Positions 35,013-44,472 of a stretch of DNA of 64,000 bases are shown in pieces. Numbering within the stretch: position 1 is the stretch's first letter; each line of letters opens with the position of its first letter. The stretch lies in the NCBI RefSeq assembly GCF_003933235.1, contig NZ_RWJI01000001.1, positions 61,001 through 125,000 of the forward strand, in the 5' to 3' direction. This DNA comes from Sphingorhabdus wooponensis (GTDB lineage Bacteria > Pseudomonadota > Alphaproteobacteria > Sphingomonadales > Sphingomonadaceae). The notes under the pieces are model-generated. The model saw nothing but the letters and a program-made list of their open reading frames with translations. It was not told the origin of the DNA and ran no database searches. The position numbers were made by a program, and so were the translations under genes.

Positions 35013-37397
35013 ATGCATGAAATGCGCGTTAGCCGTAAACTTGCGATCGGAAGTTCGGCCATTTTCGCACTTGCGCTGTCTGGTTGCGGCGGAGGGGGTG
35101 TAAGCTCGATACCCGTGCCGCCTCCCCCCACAGCCGACGTGCCACCACCGCCTCTACCAACTCCACCTCCGCCGCCACCGCCTCCGACAACGACAAGTTT
35201 CGCAACCTCGGAATATCTCCGCTCAGATGGTCCAGATTTTCATCGGGCGATCACGGCCTATCAAGCGGGTGCTAGTGGCCGCGGTGTTACCGTTGGTATA
35301 ATTGATTCAGGAATTGACCCAAATAGCCACGAGTTTTCCGGTCGAATCCATGCCCAGTCCGGGGATGTAACCGGTGCAGACCGACCGCTTGGCGACGACG
35401 ACGGCCACGGCACGAGCGTTTCTCGCGTTTTGGCTGCCGCGAAGAATGATCGAGATATCCACGGCATGGCGTTTAACGCAACAATATTGGCCTTGCGGGC
35501 AGATCAAGCGGGTAGCTGTATCTCCACAGACGCTGGCGTGGATGAAGCGGGATGTTCCTTCTTCGATTCTGCCATTGCCGCTGGCGTTGATCGCGCCGTC
35601 GACAATAAAGCGCGCGTCATCAATATTTCGCTCGGCGGCGCGGGTGGCGCCAGCAGCGCGCTGCGCAGTGCGATACATCGTGCGACATCGGCTGGCGTTG
35701 TGGTTGTCGTGTCAGCAGGAAATGAGGGGGATAAATTAGACCCCGCATTTGACCCGAATAGCCCAAGCCCCTTTGCACAAGCATTATTGGCTAATGGCAA
35801 CGGGCTTGTCATCATTGCCACCGCCGTTGATGATGATGGCAACATAGCAAAATTCAGCAACAAGGCAGGGGTTGTGCAAAATGCGGTGCTGTCCGCCCTA
35901 GGCCAAAACATTTGCTGCGAATATCGCAACGACACGATTTACCGTTTAAATGCCAATGATGGGACGTCTGTGCGGGTGTATAATGGCACGTCCTATGCTG
36001 CGCCACAGATCGCTGGTGCCGCAGCTTTGCTGGCGCAGGCCTTTCCGAATTTGACCGGCGCACAGATTGTGAACTTGCTGCTGACATCGGCGCGTGATGC
36101 TGGGGCCCAAGACACCGATGCGATTTACGGGCGCGGCATATTGGATATTGGGCGCGCCTTCGCACCTGCAGGAACAACATTGCTGGCCGGTACAAACACA
36201 GCTGTTGCGCGGAACGGCAATGGCGGAACAACATCGATGTCCATGGGGGACGCGGCTTCTTCACTTATGTCAGTAAATGCAGTGGTGTTGGACAGCTATG
36301 GCCGGGCATATGACATCAATGTCGCCGAAGGGATAAGCCCAAGCGCGCCACGCCTTCAGCTCACACCTGCTTTGGCGGATCAGAGCCGATCTGTCAGCAT
36401 GTTACGCGGAACAACCGAACTTGCCTTTTCAATCAGCGCAATCGACGCTGGAGGTCCGCGCTTTTCTCCATTGCTTTTGTCCGATGGCCAGCAGAACCAA
36501 GCGCGTATTTTGGCGGGCCGTGTGAGTGCCGCAATAGCACGCGAAACACGGTTTAGCCTTGGCATCCGCCAAGCGGCAGCAAGCCAAGTGGCGGCCTTGC
36601 AGGGCATGTCGCGGGCTGCGTTTCTTACCGCGACCGATGCGCAAATGGACGGCGGGTTCGATCGCGCACCGAGGCAGTCATTGGCGTTGCGCCGTCAACT
36701 TGGGGGCTTTGGCCTGACAGGAAGCGTTGAGACAGGTCAGGCACGGATATTCGAGCGCGGTGGCGCGACGTATATGCGTGGCGCAAACAAGCTTTATTCT
36801 TATTCCTCCCTCGGCCTATCGCTAGACCGCCAGATTGGCTCTGCTAAATTCGCTGTTGGCGCACATTGGATGCGTGAAGACGAAACCGTTCTTGGTGCAC
36901 GGTTTGCCAACTTCATTGGCCAAAATGGCGCACGCAGCTTGTTTGTCGACGGTAGGGGCGATGTTTCACTGAACGGCGATTGGTCGCTTGGTGCAAGCTG
37001 GCGGCAGGGATGGACGAAGGCAAATGCCGGGGCATCGCTTGCGAGCCAAAGCTTAATGAAAAACAATGCCTTTTCGTTGGATCTGTCGGGTAGCAATGTT
37101 TTATCCCGCCATGACCGAGTTGCGTTTCGAATTGCCCAGCCGTTGCGCGTTACAAGCGGCGGGCTCGCGCTCCATCTACCTGTGGCCTATGATTATGCGA
37201 CATTGGCGACGACATTCGCTGCCCGCCAGATTTCGCTGGCACCAAAGGGGCAAGAGATCACTAGCGAGCTTATATGGGGTATGCCGATATATGGCGGCCA
37301 TTTGTCGTCAAATCTGTTCTGGCGTCAGGAGCCGGGGCATTTTGAAAACGCGCCCGATGACGTTGGCATTGCCTTCCGCCTGCAATTCGATTTTTAA
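35013..37397 (+). CDS. Subtilisin-type (S8) lipoprotein peptidase, probable autotransporter
   Basis: A 794-residue protein. An N-terminal lipoprotein signal with lipobox LSGC (Cys25) is followed by a Pro-rich linker (about 34-58) and an S8 protease domain with catalytic Asp98 (GIIDSGID), His132 (DDDGHGTSV), oxyanion Asn237 (SAGNEG) and Ser327 (YNGTSYAAPQ). The final 250 residues alternate polar and hydrophobic strands and end in RLQFDF; a terminal Phe is typical of outer-membrane barrels. This layout recalls SphB1 and NalP, lipoprotein autotransporters that process surface proteins. Start ATG 35013 is used; ATG 35022 is also possible. The stop overlaps that of convergent sufA by four bases. 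Confidence 0.87.
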   Translation: MHEMRVSRKLAIGSSAIFALALSGCGGGGVSSIPVPPPPTADVPPPPLPTPPPPPPPPTTTSFATSEYLRSDGPDFHRAITAYQAGASGRGVTVGIIDSGIDPNSHEFSGRIHAQSGDVTGADRPLGDDDGHGTSVSRVLAAAKNDRDIHGMAFNATILALRADQAGSCISTDAGVDEAGCSFFDSAIAAGVDRAVDNKARVINISLGGAGGASSALRSAIHRATSAGVVVVVSAGNEGDKLDPAFDPNSPSPFAQALLANGNGLVIIATAVDDDGNIAKFSNKAGVVQNAVLSALGQNICCEYRNDTIYRLNANDGTSVRVYNGTSYAAPQIAGAAALLAQAFPNLTGAQIVNLLLTSARDAGAQDTDAIYGRGILDIGRAFAPAGTTLLAGTNTAVARNGNGGTTSMSMGDAASSLMSVNAVVLDSYGRAYDINVAEGISPSAPRLQLTPALADQSRSVSMLRGTTELAFSISAIDAGGPRFSPLLLSDGQQNQARILAGRVSAAIARETRFSLGIRQAAASQVAALQGMSRAAFLTATDAQMDGGFDRAPRQSLALRRQLGGFGLTGSVETGQARIFERGGATYMRGANKLYSYSSLGLSLDRQIGSAKFAVGAHWMREDETVLGARFANFIGQNGARSLFVDGRGDVSLNGDWSLGASWRQGWTKANAGASLASQSLMKNNAFSLDLSGSNVLSRHDRVAFRIAQPLRVTSGGLALHLPVAYDYATLATTFAARQISLAPKGQEITSELIWGMPIYGGHLSSNLFWRQEPGHFENAPDDVGIAFRLQFDF

Positions 37398-37750
37398 ACG
37401 GTAAAGCTTTCGCCACAACCGCAACTTCCCGTTGCATTGGGATTGGTAAACACAAAACCAGCGGCAAATTCATCCTCGACCCAGTCCATGATTGACCCGA
37501 CGAGATATAGCACGGAGCCGCCGTCAATATACAAAACGCCACCCGGCGTTTCGATCTTTTCATCGAACGCGACGGCTTCAGTCACATAGTCGACTGAATA
37601 AGCAAGGCCCGAACAGCCGCGGCGCGGGGTGGACAGCTTCACGCCAATCGCCCCTTCGGGTGCCTTCGACATCAATTCCGCAATCCGCGCTTCGGAAGCG
37701 GGCGTAAGGACGACGGCCGCAGGGCGTGCACGTGTTTTCACATCGGTCAT
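37394..37750 (-). CDS. sufA: SufA/ErpA-type iron-sulfur carrier
   Basis: A 118-residue A-type Fe-S carrier. The three conserved cysteines are in RRGCSGLAY and SCGCGESF. It receives clusters from SufBCD and passes them to apoproteins. The first 15 residues are basic and unstructured. It is the last gene of the suf operon; its start overlaps the stop of the DUF59 gene by four bases, and its own stop overlaps that of the convergent S8 peptidase. ErpA and SufA are hard to tell apart by sequence; position argues for SufA. Confidence 0.94.
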   Translation of the reverse strand: MTDVKTRARPAAVVLTPASEARIAELMSKAPEGAIGVKLSTPRRGCSGLAYSVDYVTEAVAFDEKIETPGGVLYIDGGSVLYLVGSIMDWVEDEFAAGFVFTNPNATGSCGCGESFTV

Positions 37751-38202
37751 AGCATTCCAAGCTCCAAACGGGCTTCATCGGTCATATTGGCCGGGCTCCA
37801 TGCTGGTTCCCATACCAAATTTACTTCCGCGTCCCCAATGCCAGGAACCGCACCCACGCGCAGCTCAACCTCACCGGGCATCGATTCCGCTACGGGACAG
37901 TGCGGCGTCGTGAGCGTCATGGAAACAACGGCATGGCCATCATTAATCTCGACATTGTAAATGAGGCCCAGATCATAAATGTTCACCGGAATTTCGGGAT
38001 CATATATTTCCTTGAGCGCAGCAATCACCGCTTCGTATAGATCACCATCAGGTTCGCTTGATGCAGGCACAGAGGGTTTTTGCGCGAGGAATCCTTCCAG
38101 ATAATCCTTTTTGCGTTCGATATTCTCGGTTGCGCTATCAACCCGCGCCTTGGGCGGCTTTTCGACGCTATCGACTTCTTCTATGCGGATGTTCTCGCTC
38201 AT
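37747..38202 (-). CDS. sufT: SUF system DUF59 protein (SufT-like)
   Basis: A 151-residue protein with a DUF59/MIP18 domain in its C-terminal 100 residues: YEAVIAALKEIYDPEIPVNIYDLGLIYNVEI, then MTLTTPHCPVAESMPGEVE with the conserved THCP-type Cys, and VNLVWEPAWSPANMTDEAR. The N-terminal 45 residues are charged and poorly conserved. These proteins help mature Fe-S clusters downstream of SufBCD. It overlaps sufS and sufA by four bases on each side, the usual order in alphaproteobacterial suf operons. Confidence 0.92.
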   Translation of the reverse strand: MSENIRIEEVDSVEKPPKARVDSATENIERKKDYLEGFLAQKPSVPASSEPDGDLYEAVIAALKEIYDPEIPVNIYDLGLIYNVEINDGHAVVSMTLTTPHCPVAESMPGEVELRVGAVPGIGDAEVNLVWEPAWSPANMTDEARLELGML

Positions 38203-39425
38203 CCAAAAATCCTCTTCACCCGTTCGAGGCCGCGCACCAAAGCCGCGACATCATCTTCGTCATTATAAATCCCAAAGCTTGCCCGCGCGGTGGCCGGCAC
38301 GCCTAAATGGTCCATCAAGGGTTGTGCACAATGATGGCCAGCGCGAATGGCGACATTTTCCTCGTCCAATATCGTGCCGATGTCATGCGGATGCACCCCC
38401 ACCATTGAAAAGGAAACAATCCCCGCCGATTGTTCAGGGCCGTATAAAGTGATCGAACTGATCGCGCGCAAAGCATCGCACGTTTGCGCGGCGAGTGCGC
38501 TTTCATGTGCAAATAATGCGTCTGGTCCAAAGCTATCGATGAAGTCGATGGCGGCGTGCAATCCTATCACCTCAATGATCATCGGCGTCCCCGCCTCAAA
38601 TCGCGATGGCGCGGGCGCATAAGTCGTTTTCTCGAACGTCACCCGGTCAATCATCGCGCCGCCGCCCTGATAAGGGGGCATGGCATTCAGCGTTTCTGCC
38701 TGCGCCCACAAAACGCCAACGCCGGTCGGGCCATATAATTTATGCCCGGACATGACATAAAAATCGCAACCCAAGGCCGCCATATCCAGATGCATTCGGG
38801 GCGCAGCCTGACAGCCGTCGAGCAATAGCTTCGCGCCAACGGCATGTGCTGCATGCGCAGCACGCTTTGCGTCGAGCACCGAACCAAGCACGTTCGAGAC
38901 ATGTGCGAGTGCAACCATCTTGTGCGCGGGTGTTAGATGGGCCTCTAACCAATCAAGATCAATCTGACCGTCCTTGGTCAACGGACACACATCAATAAAC
39001 GCCCCAACCTTCTCGGCAACCATTTGCCATGGCACGATGTTACTGTGATGCTCCAGCTGGCTCAACATGATGCGGTCGCCTGCCGTCAGGTTCGCTGTGC
39101 CCCAGCTATGCGCGACAAGATTAATGCCCTCCGTTGCACCCCGAACAAACACAATTTCATCGGCCGAAGTCGCACCCATAAACCGCGCCACACGGGTCCG
39201 CGCGGCTTCGAACGCAACCGACATATTGGCCGACCGTGCATAAACGCCGCGATGGACGGTTGCGTAGTCAACGCCGCCTGCACGCATCATCGCGTCGAGC
39301 ACCACCTTAGGTTTTTGCGCCGTTGCGGCGGTGTCTAGATAATGCCAGTTGTTTGCGAGGCCCGGGAATTGGTCGCGAATGTGCTCTACCTGCAAAAAGG
39401 GAGACATGGAGCTAGCAGTGCTCAC
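38199..39425 (-). CDS. sufS: Cysteine desulfurase SufS
   Basis: A 408-residue group II cysteine desulfurase. PLP Lys is in VMSGHKLYGPTGVGVLW, the substrate segment is ATEGINLVAHSWG, SQLEHHSNIVPWQ and VSNVLGSVLD follow the SufS pattern, and the catalytic Cys is in IRAGHHCAQPLM. It takes sulfur from cysteine and passes it to the scaffold; no SufE or SufU gene is present in this window. The start is GTG 39425, overlapping the sufD stop as GTGA; ATG 39407 is a shorter alternative. Confidence 0.97.
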   Translation of the reverse strand: MSTASSMSPFLQVEHIRDQFPGLANNWHYLDTAATAQKPKVVLDAMMRAGGVDYATVHRGVYARSANMSVAFEAARTRVARFMGATSADEIVFVRGATEGINLVAHSWGTANLTAGDRIMLSQLEHHSNIVPWQMVAEKVGAFIDVCPLTKDGQIDLDWLEAHLTPAHKMVALAHVSNVLGSVLDAKRAAHAAHAVGAKLLLDGCQAAPRMHLDMAALGCDFYVMSGHKLYGPTGVGVLWAQAETLNAMPPYQGGGAMIDRVTFEKTTYAPAPSRFEAGTPMIIEVIGLHAAIDFIDSFGPDALFAHESALAAQTCDALRAISSITLYGPEQSAGIVSFSMVGVHPHDIGTILDEENVAIRAGHHCAQPLMDHLGVPATARASFGIYNDEDDVAALVRGLERVKRIFG

Positions 39426-40144
39426 ACCAATTCGCCCAATTTCTGCAATGCGGCTTCAATGAGCATTTCCTCGTGCTCGGCGCCTTCAAACACACCAGCG
39501 ACAAAAGCCTGCAGCATCAATTTTTTTGCGTCCGCTGGCGATAGGCCGCGGGCTTGCAGATAGAATAGCCCCATCGGGTCCAACTCACCAATCGCACAAC
39601 CATGCGCGCATTTGACGTCGTCGGCGTAGATTTCAAGTTCAGGCTTGGCATTGGCGGTCGCGCTGCGGTCAAGCAGCATGGCCTTGACTGACTGCACGCT
39701 GTCGGTCAGTTGCGCGTTGCGCGCGACGGCGACTTTGCCCAGATAGGTTCCTATCGCCGTGCCAGCGAGGACCGAGCGAACGATTTGCGACGACGTCGCT
39801 TTGGGTTCGGCATGAGTGACGGTTGTGATGATTTCGAGCGTCTGCGCGTTCCCACCAATTTGTACGCCGCCGAGTTTGAAATCCGCGCCCTCATGCAAGG
39901 TCACATTCAATTCAATGCGGCCATATTCGCCGCCGATATTGAGCACATGGATAGCCGCCGTTGCGCCCTTGCCGATGGCGATATCAATTTGGTGGATTGC
40001 ACCACTGTCCTGAACAATCGTGCGCGCATAATGACCGCCTGCGGGCACAATGATGTTTTCAGGCGCAGGAAGAGGCCACGCCGCAGCAACCGCGGCAATG
40101 TCGCTATAGCGCCATGCTTCATCGTGGCGGGTGGGCGCGGGCAT
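39422..40144 (-). CDS. sufD: Fe-S assembly protein SufD
   Basis: SufD, the non-catalytic partner in SufBC2D. It has 240 residues, much shorter than E. coli SufD (423), the compact alphaproteobacterial form that keeps only the beta-helix core: KGATAAIHVLNIGGEYGRIELNVTLHEGADFKLGGVQI, KVAVARNAQLTDSVQSVKAMLLDRSA, and the conserved CAHGCAIGELDPMGLFYLQARGL with AFVAGVFE. ATG 40144 is used; an in-frame TTG at 40150 would overlap the sufC stop as TTGA. Confidence 0.95.
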   Translation of the reverse strand: MPAPTRHDEAWRYSDIAAVAAAWPLPAPENIIVPAGGHYARTIVQDSGAIHQIDIAIGKGATAAIHVLNIGGEYGRIELNVTLHEGADFKLGGVQIGGNAQTLEIITTVTHAEPKATSSQIVRSVLAGTAIGTYLGKVAVARNAQLTDSVQSVKAMLLDRSATANAKPELEIYADDVKCAHGCAIGELDPMGLFYLQARGLSPADAKKLMLQAFVAGVFEGAEHEEMLIEAALQKLGELV

Positions 40145-40146
40145 GT

Positions 40147-40890
40147 TCAAGCAGCCAGTTCCTTATATCCGTCACGCTCGAGCTCCAGCGCGAGCTCAGG
40201 CCCGCCACTTCGCGTGATGCGCCCATCGGCGAGAACGTGGACAAAGTCCGGCTTCACATAATCGAGTAAGCGTTGATAATGGGTGATAAGCAACACGGCC
40301 TTGTCTGGCTTGCGCATGATCCGGTTGATGCCGTCGCCAACAATACGCAATGCGTCGATATCGAGCCCACTGTCGGTTTCATCAAGGATGGCGAGCGCCG
40401 GGTCGATGATGCCCATTTGCACCATTTCATTGCGCTTCTTTTCACCGCCGGAAAAGCCAACGTTTACAGGGCGTTTGAGCATTTCCATATCCATGCCGAG
40501 CGCTGTCGCCTGTTCGCGCGCAACTTTAAGAAATTCTGCGCCAGACAATGGTGCTTCACCACGGTTCTTGCGCTGCGCATTCAACGCTTCCCGCAGGAAC
40601 TGAACATTTGATACGCCGGGAATTTCGACGGGATATTGAAAACCTAAAAACAACCCAGCCGCCGCGCGTTCATGCGGTTCGAGGTCGAGGAGATTTTGTC
40701 CGTTAAATGTTACCTCACCCTCAGTTACCTCATAACCTGGACGGCCGGACAGCACATAGCCAAGTGTGGATTTTCCTGCACCATTCGGACCCATGATCGC
40801 GTGGATTTCGCCTGCGTTCAGGGAAAGTGTGAGGCCCTTAAGAATAGGCTTGTCGCCTACATTGGCGTGGAGATTTGTAATTTGGAGCAT
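40147..40890 (-). CDS. sufC: Fe-S assembly ATPase SufC
   Basis: A 247-residue ABC-type ATPase. Walker A GPNGAGKSTLGYVL, the SufC-specific QNLLDLEPHERAAAGLFLGFQYPVEIPGV, signature NVGFSGGEKKRNEM, Walker B PALAILDETDSGLDID and H-loop LLITHYQRLL are all present. ATP binding drives rearrangement of SufB and SufD for cluster assembly. It lies 53 bp after sufB, a gap with no clear terminator. Confidence 0.98.
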   Translation of the reverse strand: MLQITNLHANVGDKPILKGLTLSLNAGEIHAIMGPNGAGKSTLGYVLSGRPGYEVTEGEVTFNGQNLLDLEPHERAAAGLFLGFQYPVEIPGVSNVQFLREALNAQRKNRGEAPLSGAEFLKVAREQATALGMDMEMLKRPVNVGFSGGEKKRNEMVQMGIIDPALAILDETDSGLDIDALRIVGDGINRIMRKPDKAVLLITHYQRLLDYVKPDFVHVLADGRITRSGGPELALELERDGYKELAA

Positions 40891-40943
40891 GTTACTTCTT
40901 TTTTTCCATCAAAGCTTGGTTCGATCATTGAGCGCTGGTTGGT

Positions 40944-42446
40944 TTATCCAACCGATCCCTCTAAGCTAATTCCCAGCAGTTTTTGTGCCTCCACCGCAAA
41001 TTCCATCGGCAGTTGCTGCAATACTTCCTTGGCAAAGCCATTCACAATCAACGTCACCGCTTCTTCCGTGTTTAAGCCGCGGGCCATTGCGTAGAACATC
41101 TGGTCATCGCTAATCTTGCTTGTCGTTGCTTCATGTTCAATCTGGGCGCTCGGGTTGCGCACTTCGATATAGGGCACGGTGTGCGCGCCGCTCAAAGACC
41201 CAAGCAGCAAGGAATCGCATTGTGTGAAATTGCGAACTCCCTCTGCATTGGGTGCGACGCGGACCAACCCGCGATAGGTGTTGTTGCTGTGTCCGGCGCT
41301 GATGCCCTTGCTGACAATGGTCGAGCGGCTGCCTTTGCCATTATGGATCATCTTGGTGCCGGTGTCGGCTTGCTGATAATTGTTGGTGACAGCAACCGAG
41401 TAAAATTCGCCCACTGAATTTTCGCCATTCAAAACGCAGCTTGGATATTTCCATGTGACGGCGCTGCCGGTTTCGACCTGAGTCCAGCTTACCTTACTGT
41501 TCCGGCCTTGGCACAATGCGCGTTTGGTCACGAAATTGTAGATGCCGCCTTTACCCTCGGCGTCGCCGGGGTACCAATTTTGTACCGTCGAATATTTGAT
41601 TTCGGCATCGTCGAGCGCGACGAGTTCTACAACAGCAGCATGCAGCTGATTTTCATCGCGCATCGGCGCGGTGCAGCCTTCGAGATAGCTGACGTAACTG
41701 CCCCTGTCGGCGATAATCAATGTGCGTTCAAACTGGCCGGTGTTTTCAGCGTTAATCCGGAAATAGGTGCTGAGCTCCATCGGGCAGCGCACGCCTTCGG
41801 GGATGTACACGAACGTCCCGTCGGAAAAGACTGCGCAGTTTAATGTCGCGAAATAATTGTCGTGCATCGGCACAATCTTGCCGAGCCATTTTCTAACCAG
41901 CTCCGGATATTCCTTAATCGCTTCTGATATGCTGCGGAAGATAACGCCGGCGCGCTCCAGTTCGGCGCGAAAGGTGGTGGCGACCGAGACGCTGTCAAAC
42001 ACGGCATCAACAGCGACGCGGCGTTGCGGCAAGCCGCCATCTTCGCCGCCTTCTACACCAGCGAGCAACTTCTGCTCGGCAATTGGAATACCAAGCTTTT
42101 CATAAATGCGCAGAATTTCAGGATCAACCTCGTCCAGCGAACCAAGCTTTGGTTTCGCCTTTGGCTCGGCATAATAATAAGCGTCCTGATAATCGATGGG
42201 TGGCACGTTGAGCTTGGCCCAATCGGGCGGCGTCATCGTTTTCCAGCTTGCGAACGCCTTTAACCGCCATTCTAGCATCCATTCGGGTTCATTTTTCTTG
42301 GCAGAGATAAAGCGTACGGTATCCTCGGTCAGGCCCTTGGGCGCAAAGTCGGTTTCGATGTCCGATGACCAGCCATGCTCATAATCCGCGACGCGCTCTG
42401 CAGCATCCCAAGCGGCTTTATCCTTAATGTCCATGTCATCGCTCAT
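40944..42446 (-). CDS. sufB: Fe-S scaffold protein SufB
   Basis: A 500-residue SufB, the scaffold on which the cluster is built. ATG 42446 ([13 protein letters not shown]) overlaps the rrf2 stop by four bases; an extension to 42584 lies inside rrf2 and is rejected. Conserved blocks are [85 protein letters not shown] and [16 protein letters not shown]. The Cys in ALCQGRNSK corresponds to the sulfur-accepting position of E. coli SufB. Confidence 0.98.
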   Translation of the reverse strand: MSDDMDIKDKAAWDAAERVADYEHGWSSDIETDFAPKGLTEDTVRFISAKKNEPEWMLEWRLKAFASWKTMTPPDWAKLNVPPIDYQDAYYYAEPKAKPKLGSLDEVDPEILRIYEKLGIPIAEQKLLAGVEGGEDGGLPQRRVAVDAVFDSVSVATTFRAELERAGVIFRSISEAIKEYPELVRKWLGKIVPMHDNYFATLNCAVFSDGTFVYIPEGVRCPMELSTYFRINAENTGQFERTLIIADRGSYVSYLEGCTAPMRDENQLHAAVVELVALDDAEIKYSTVQNWYPGDAEGKGGIYNFVTKRALCQGRNSKVSWTQVETGSAVTWKYPSCVLNGENSVGEFYSVAVTNNYQQADTGTKMIHNGKGSRSTIVSKGISAGHSNNTYRGLVRVAPNAEGVRNFTQCDSLLLGSLSGAHTVPYIEVRNPSAQIEHEATTSKISDDQMFYAMARGLNTEEAVTLIVNGFAKEVLQQLPMEFAVEAQKLLGISLEGSVG

Positions 42447-42856
42447 CGCGTTAATCCCGCCAAATTGATTTGTGCTAAGGCACCGCGCACCGCATTGTTG
42501 ACCACTGGCCAGTGCGCCTGGACATGGCAGCTGCCTTCCTTGGCGCAATGTTGCCCCATTGCCTGTTTGTGCGAATCGCAACATGTGGTCAGAGCAATCG
42601 GGCCTTCGACAGCTTCAATGATGTCGGCAATGGTGATTGCGGCTGCCGGACGGGCAAGCGTGATGCCGCCGCCCGTGCCGCGGGCCGACCGCAACAGGCC
42701 TGCTTTGGTCAATATGCTCACCAGCTTTTGCGTTGTCGGCAGGGCCAAGCCGGTTTCCGCAGCAAGGTCAGTGGCCGACACGCGCGCAAAGCCGCAATGA
42801 CGCGACGCTGCGCTCATAATCACCACTGCGTAATCCGCCATATTCGACAAACGCAT
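42443..42856 (-). CDS. Rrf2-family suf operon regulator (Fe-S sensing)
   Basis: A 137-residue Rrf2 protein. The winged helix is [14 protein letters not shown] ... [30 protein letters not shown] with the wing [12 protein letters not shown]. The C-terminal part holds four Cys (92, 93, 104 and 110), three of which can bind a [2Fe-2S] cluster as in IscR. It is the first gene of the suf operon, so it probably represses suf when clusters are plentiful. A 33-bp dyad starts eight bases before the start codon and includes AGGGGA, its ribosome-binding site. Confidence 0.94.
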   Translation of the reverse strand: MRLSNMADYAVVIMSAASRHCGFARVSATDLAAETGLALPTTQKLVSILTKAGLLRSARGTGGGITLARPAAAITIADIIEAVEGPIALTTCCDSHKQAMGQHCAKEGSCHVQAHWPVVNNAVRGALAQINLAGLTR

Positions 42857-42863
42857 ATTGCGT

Positions 42864-42896
42864 CCCCTAATCAGATAAATTTACTCCGATTGGGGG
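42864..42896 (-). promoter_or_regulatory. 33-bp dyad before the suf regulator: operator and/or RNA switch
   Basis: The two halves meet at T42880. Thirteen of sixteen symmetric pairs match by Watson-Crick or G-T pairing, including CCCC against GGGG at the ends and TAATC against GATTG. The size fits an Rrf2/IscR-type dimer site. Because the end block is also the ribosome-binding sequence (AGGGGA on the minus strand), the same symmetry could fold in mRNA and hide it. Confidence 0.7.
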
Positions 42897-42921
42897 CAGA
42901 TGGTCCCTTTATACTTGGAAA

Positions 42922-44472
42922 TCAAGCCGGAAAGGACTCCGTGCCACTGAAATTATTTTTGTGCAGCGTAGCGTGCACATAATCTTCCAGCTTTTGTGTT
43001 TCCGCCTGTGCAAACCGAAGACCAAGCTTGCTGCGCCGCCACAATATATCTTCAGCGGAACGCGCCCATTCGCGGCTGATGAGATAATTGACCTCAACCG
43101 CATATAGACCATGCCCGAAATCCGCACCCAAATCTGCCAGCGAGCCAGACGCCGACAATCCGGCGTCGGATAATATCGAATGGATTAATGTTCCATAGCT
43201 CCGGACCCAACGATGGACGAGAAATTCTGGCACATAGGGATATGCGCGCTGAATATCTTGGGTGAGGCGTTCGATACCATCAATTGGAAAATCTCCGCCT
43301 GGTAATGGCTGTCGCAATGTCCAGCTTTCGCCTTTAAGTATAGCCAAATGCTTTGAAAGCCGTTCGACCGCACTCTCGGCTAAGTGCCGATAGGTGGTTA
43401 TTTTGCCGCCAAAGACCGAGAGAATAGGTGCTGTTTCGTCTGCATCAACATCCAGTTCGAAATGATATCCACGCGATGCTGTTTCCGGTTTGCCGGAGCC
43501 GTCATCGACCAAGGGCCGGACGCCGGCAAAGCTGTACAGCACATCCGCAGCTGTGATGGTTTGTTTGAAATAGGCCGCGGCCGACGCGCAAATGTAATCA
43601 ATCTCTTCTGCCGTCGCGTGAATGTCATCCAACGAACCTTTATGATCGGCATCGGTCGTCCCGATGAGGGTAAAGTCATCCTCATACGGAATGGCAAAGA
43701 ATATCCGGCCGTCAGGGTTTTGGCAAAAATATGCCTGCGGCGTGTCGAACATCTTGCGGACCACGATATGCGATCCTCTTACCAAGCGGATTGTGCCGCC
43801 TGATGGCCGGTCATGCCCACTTGTCCGTGCGAGCAAGTCGAGTACCGCCGGTCCCGCTGCATTGGCAACCGCGCGCGCCACAATCGGTTCCTGCCCAGAA
43901 ATCTGAATGTGCCACAATCCATCGCGTCTTTCGAGATGCGTCACTTCGGATCGGGTACGAATATCTGCCTTGTGCTCAGCCGCGTCCATAGCGTTCAAAA
44001 CGACCAAGCGCGCGTCATCGACCCAGCAGTCCGAATATTCAAACGCCTTCACAAATTCGGGCCGAAGCGGTTTGCCCGCGGGCTCGGTTTTTAAATTGAC
44101 TGTCCGGGTCGCGGGCAGCAATTTCCGGCCACCAATATGGTCGTACAGAAACAAACCAAGCCGCACGAGCCACGCAGGGCGAATTCCTTTTTGATGCGGC
44201 AAAATGAAACGTAGTGGCCAGATGATGTGCGGCGCGATGGCCCAAAGCCGCTCGCGTTCAATTAAGGATTCGCGCACCAACGCGAATTCATAATGCTCAA
44301 GATAGCGCAGTCCGCCATGGATGAGCTTCGTCGATGCTGATGATGTGCCCCGCGCCAAATCGCCGCGTTCCAGCAAAATGACTTTGGCGCCCCGACCAGC
44401 GGCGTCCCGTGCAATGCCTGCGCCGTTAATGCCGCCGCCTATAACGGCTAAATCATAAATTATCTGGTTCAT
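42922..44472 (-). CDS. glpD: Aerobic glycerol-3-phosphate dehydrogenase
   Basis: A 516-residue FAD enzyme that oxidises sn-glycerol-3-phosphate to dihydroxyacetone phosphate at the membrane and passes electrons to quinone. The FAD motif is LAVIGGGINGAGIARDAAGRG, followed by GDLARGTSSASTKLIHGGLRYLE and later GTTDADHKGSLDDIHAT. ATG 44472 overlaps the YeiH stop; the upstream extension to 44550 is rejected. No glpF or glpK is nearby, so substrate probably comes from phospholipid turnover. Confidence 0.96.
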   Translation of the reverse strand: MNQIIYDLAVIGGGINGAGIARDAAGRGAKVILLERGDLARGTSSASTKLIHGGLRYLEHYEFALVRESLIERERLWAIAPHIIWPLRFILPHQKGIRPAWLVRLGLFLYDHIGGRKLLPATRTVNLKTEPAGKPLRPEFVKAFEYSDCWVDDARLVVLNAMDAAEHKADIRTRSEVTHLERRDGLWHIQISGQEPIVARAVANAAGPAVLDLLARTSGHDRPSGGTIRLVRGSHIVVRKMFDTPQAYFCQNPDGRIFFAIPYEDDFTLIGTTDADHKGSLDDIHATAEEIDYICASAAAYFKQTITAADVLYSFAGVRPLVDDGSGKPETASRGYHFELDVDADETAPILSVFGGKITTYRHLAESAVERLSKHLAILKGESWTLRQPLPGGDFPIDGIERLTQDIQRAYPYVPEFLVHRWVRSYGTLIHSILSDAGLSASGSLADLGADFGHGLYAVEVNYLISREWARSAEDILWRRSKLGLRFAQAETQKLEDYVHATLHKNNFSGTESFPA

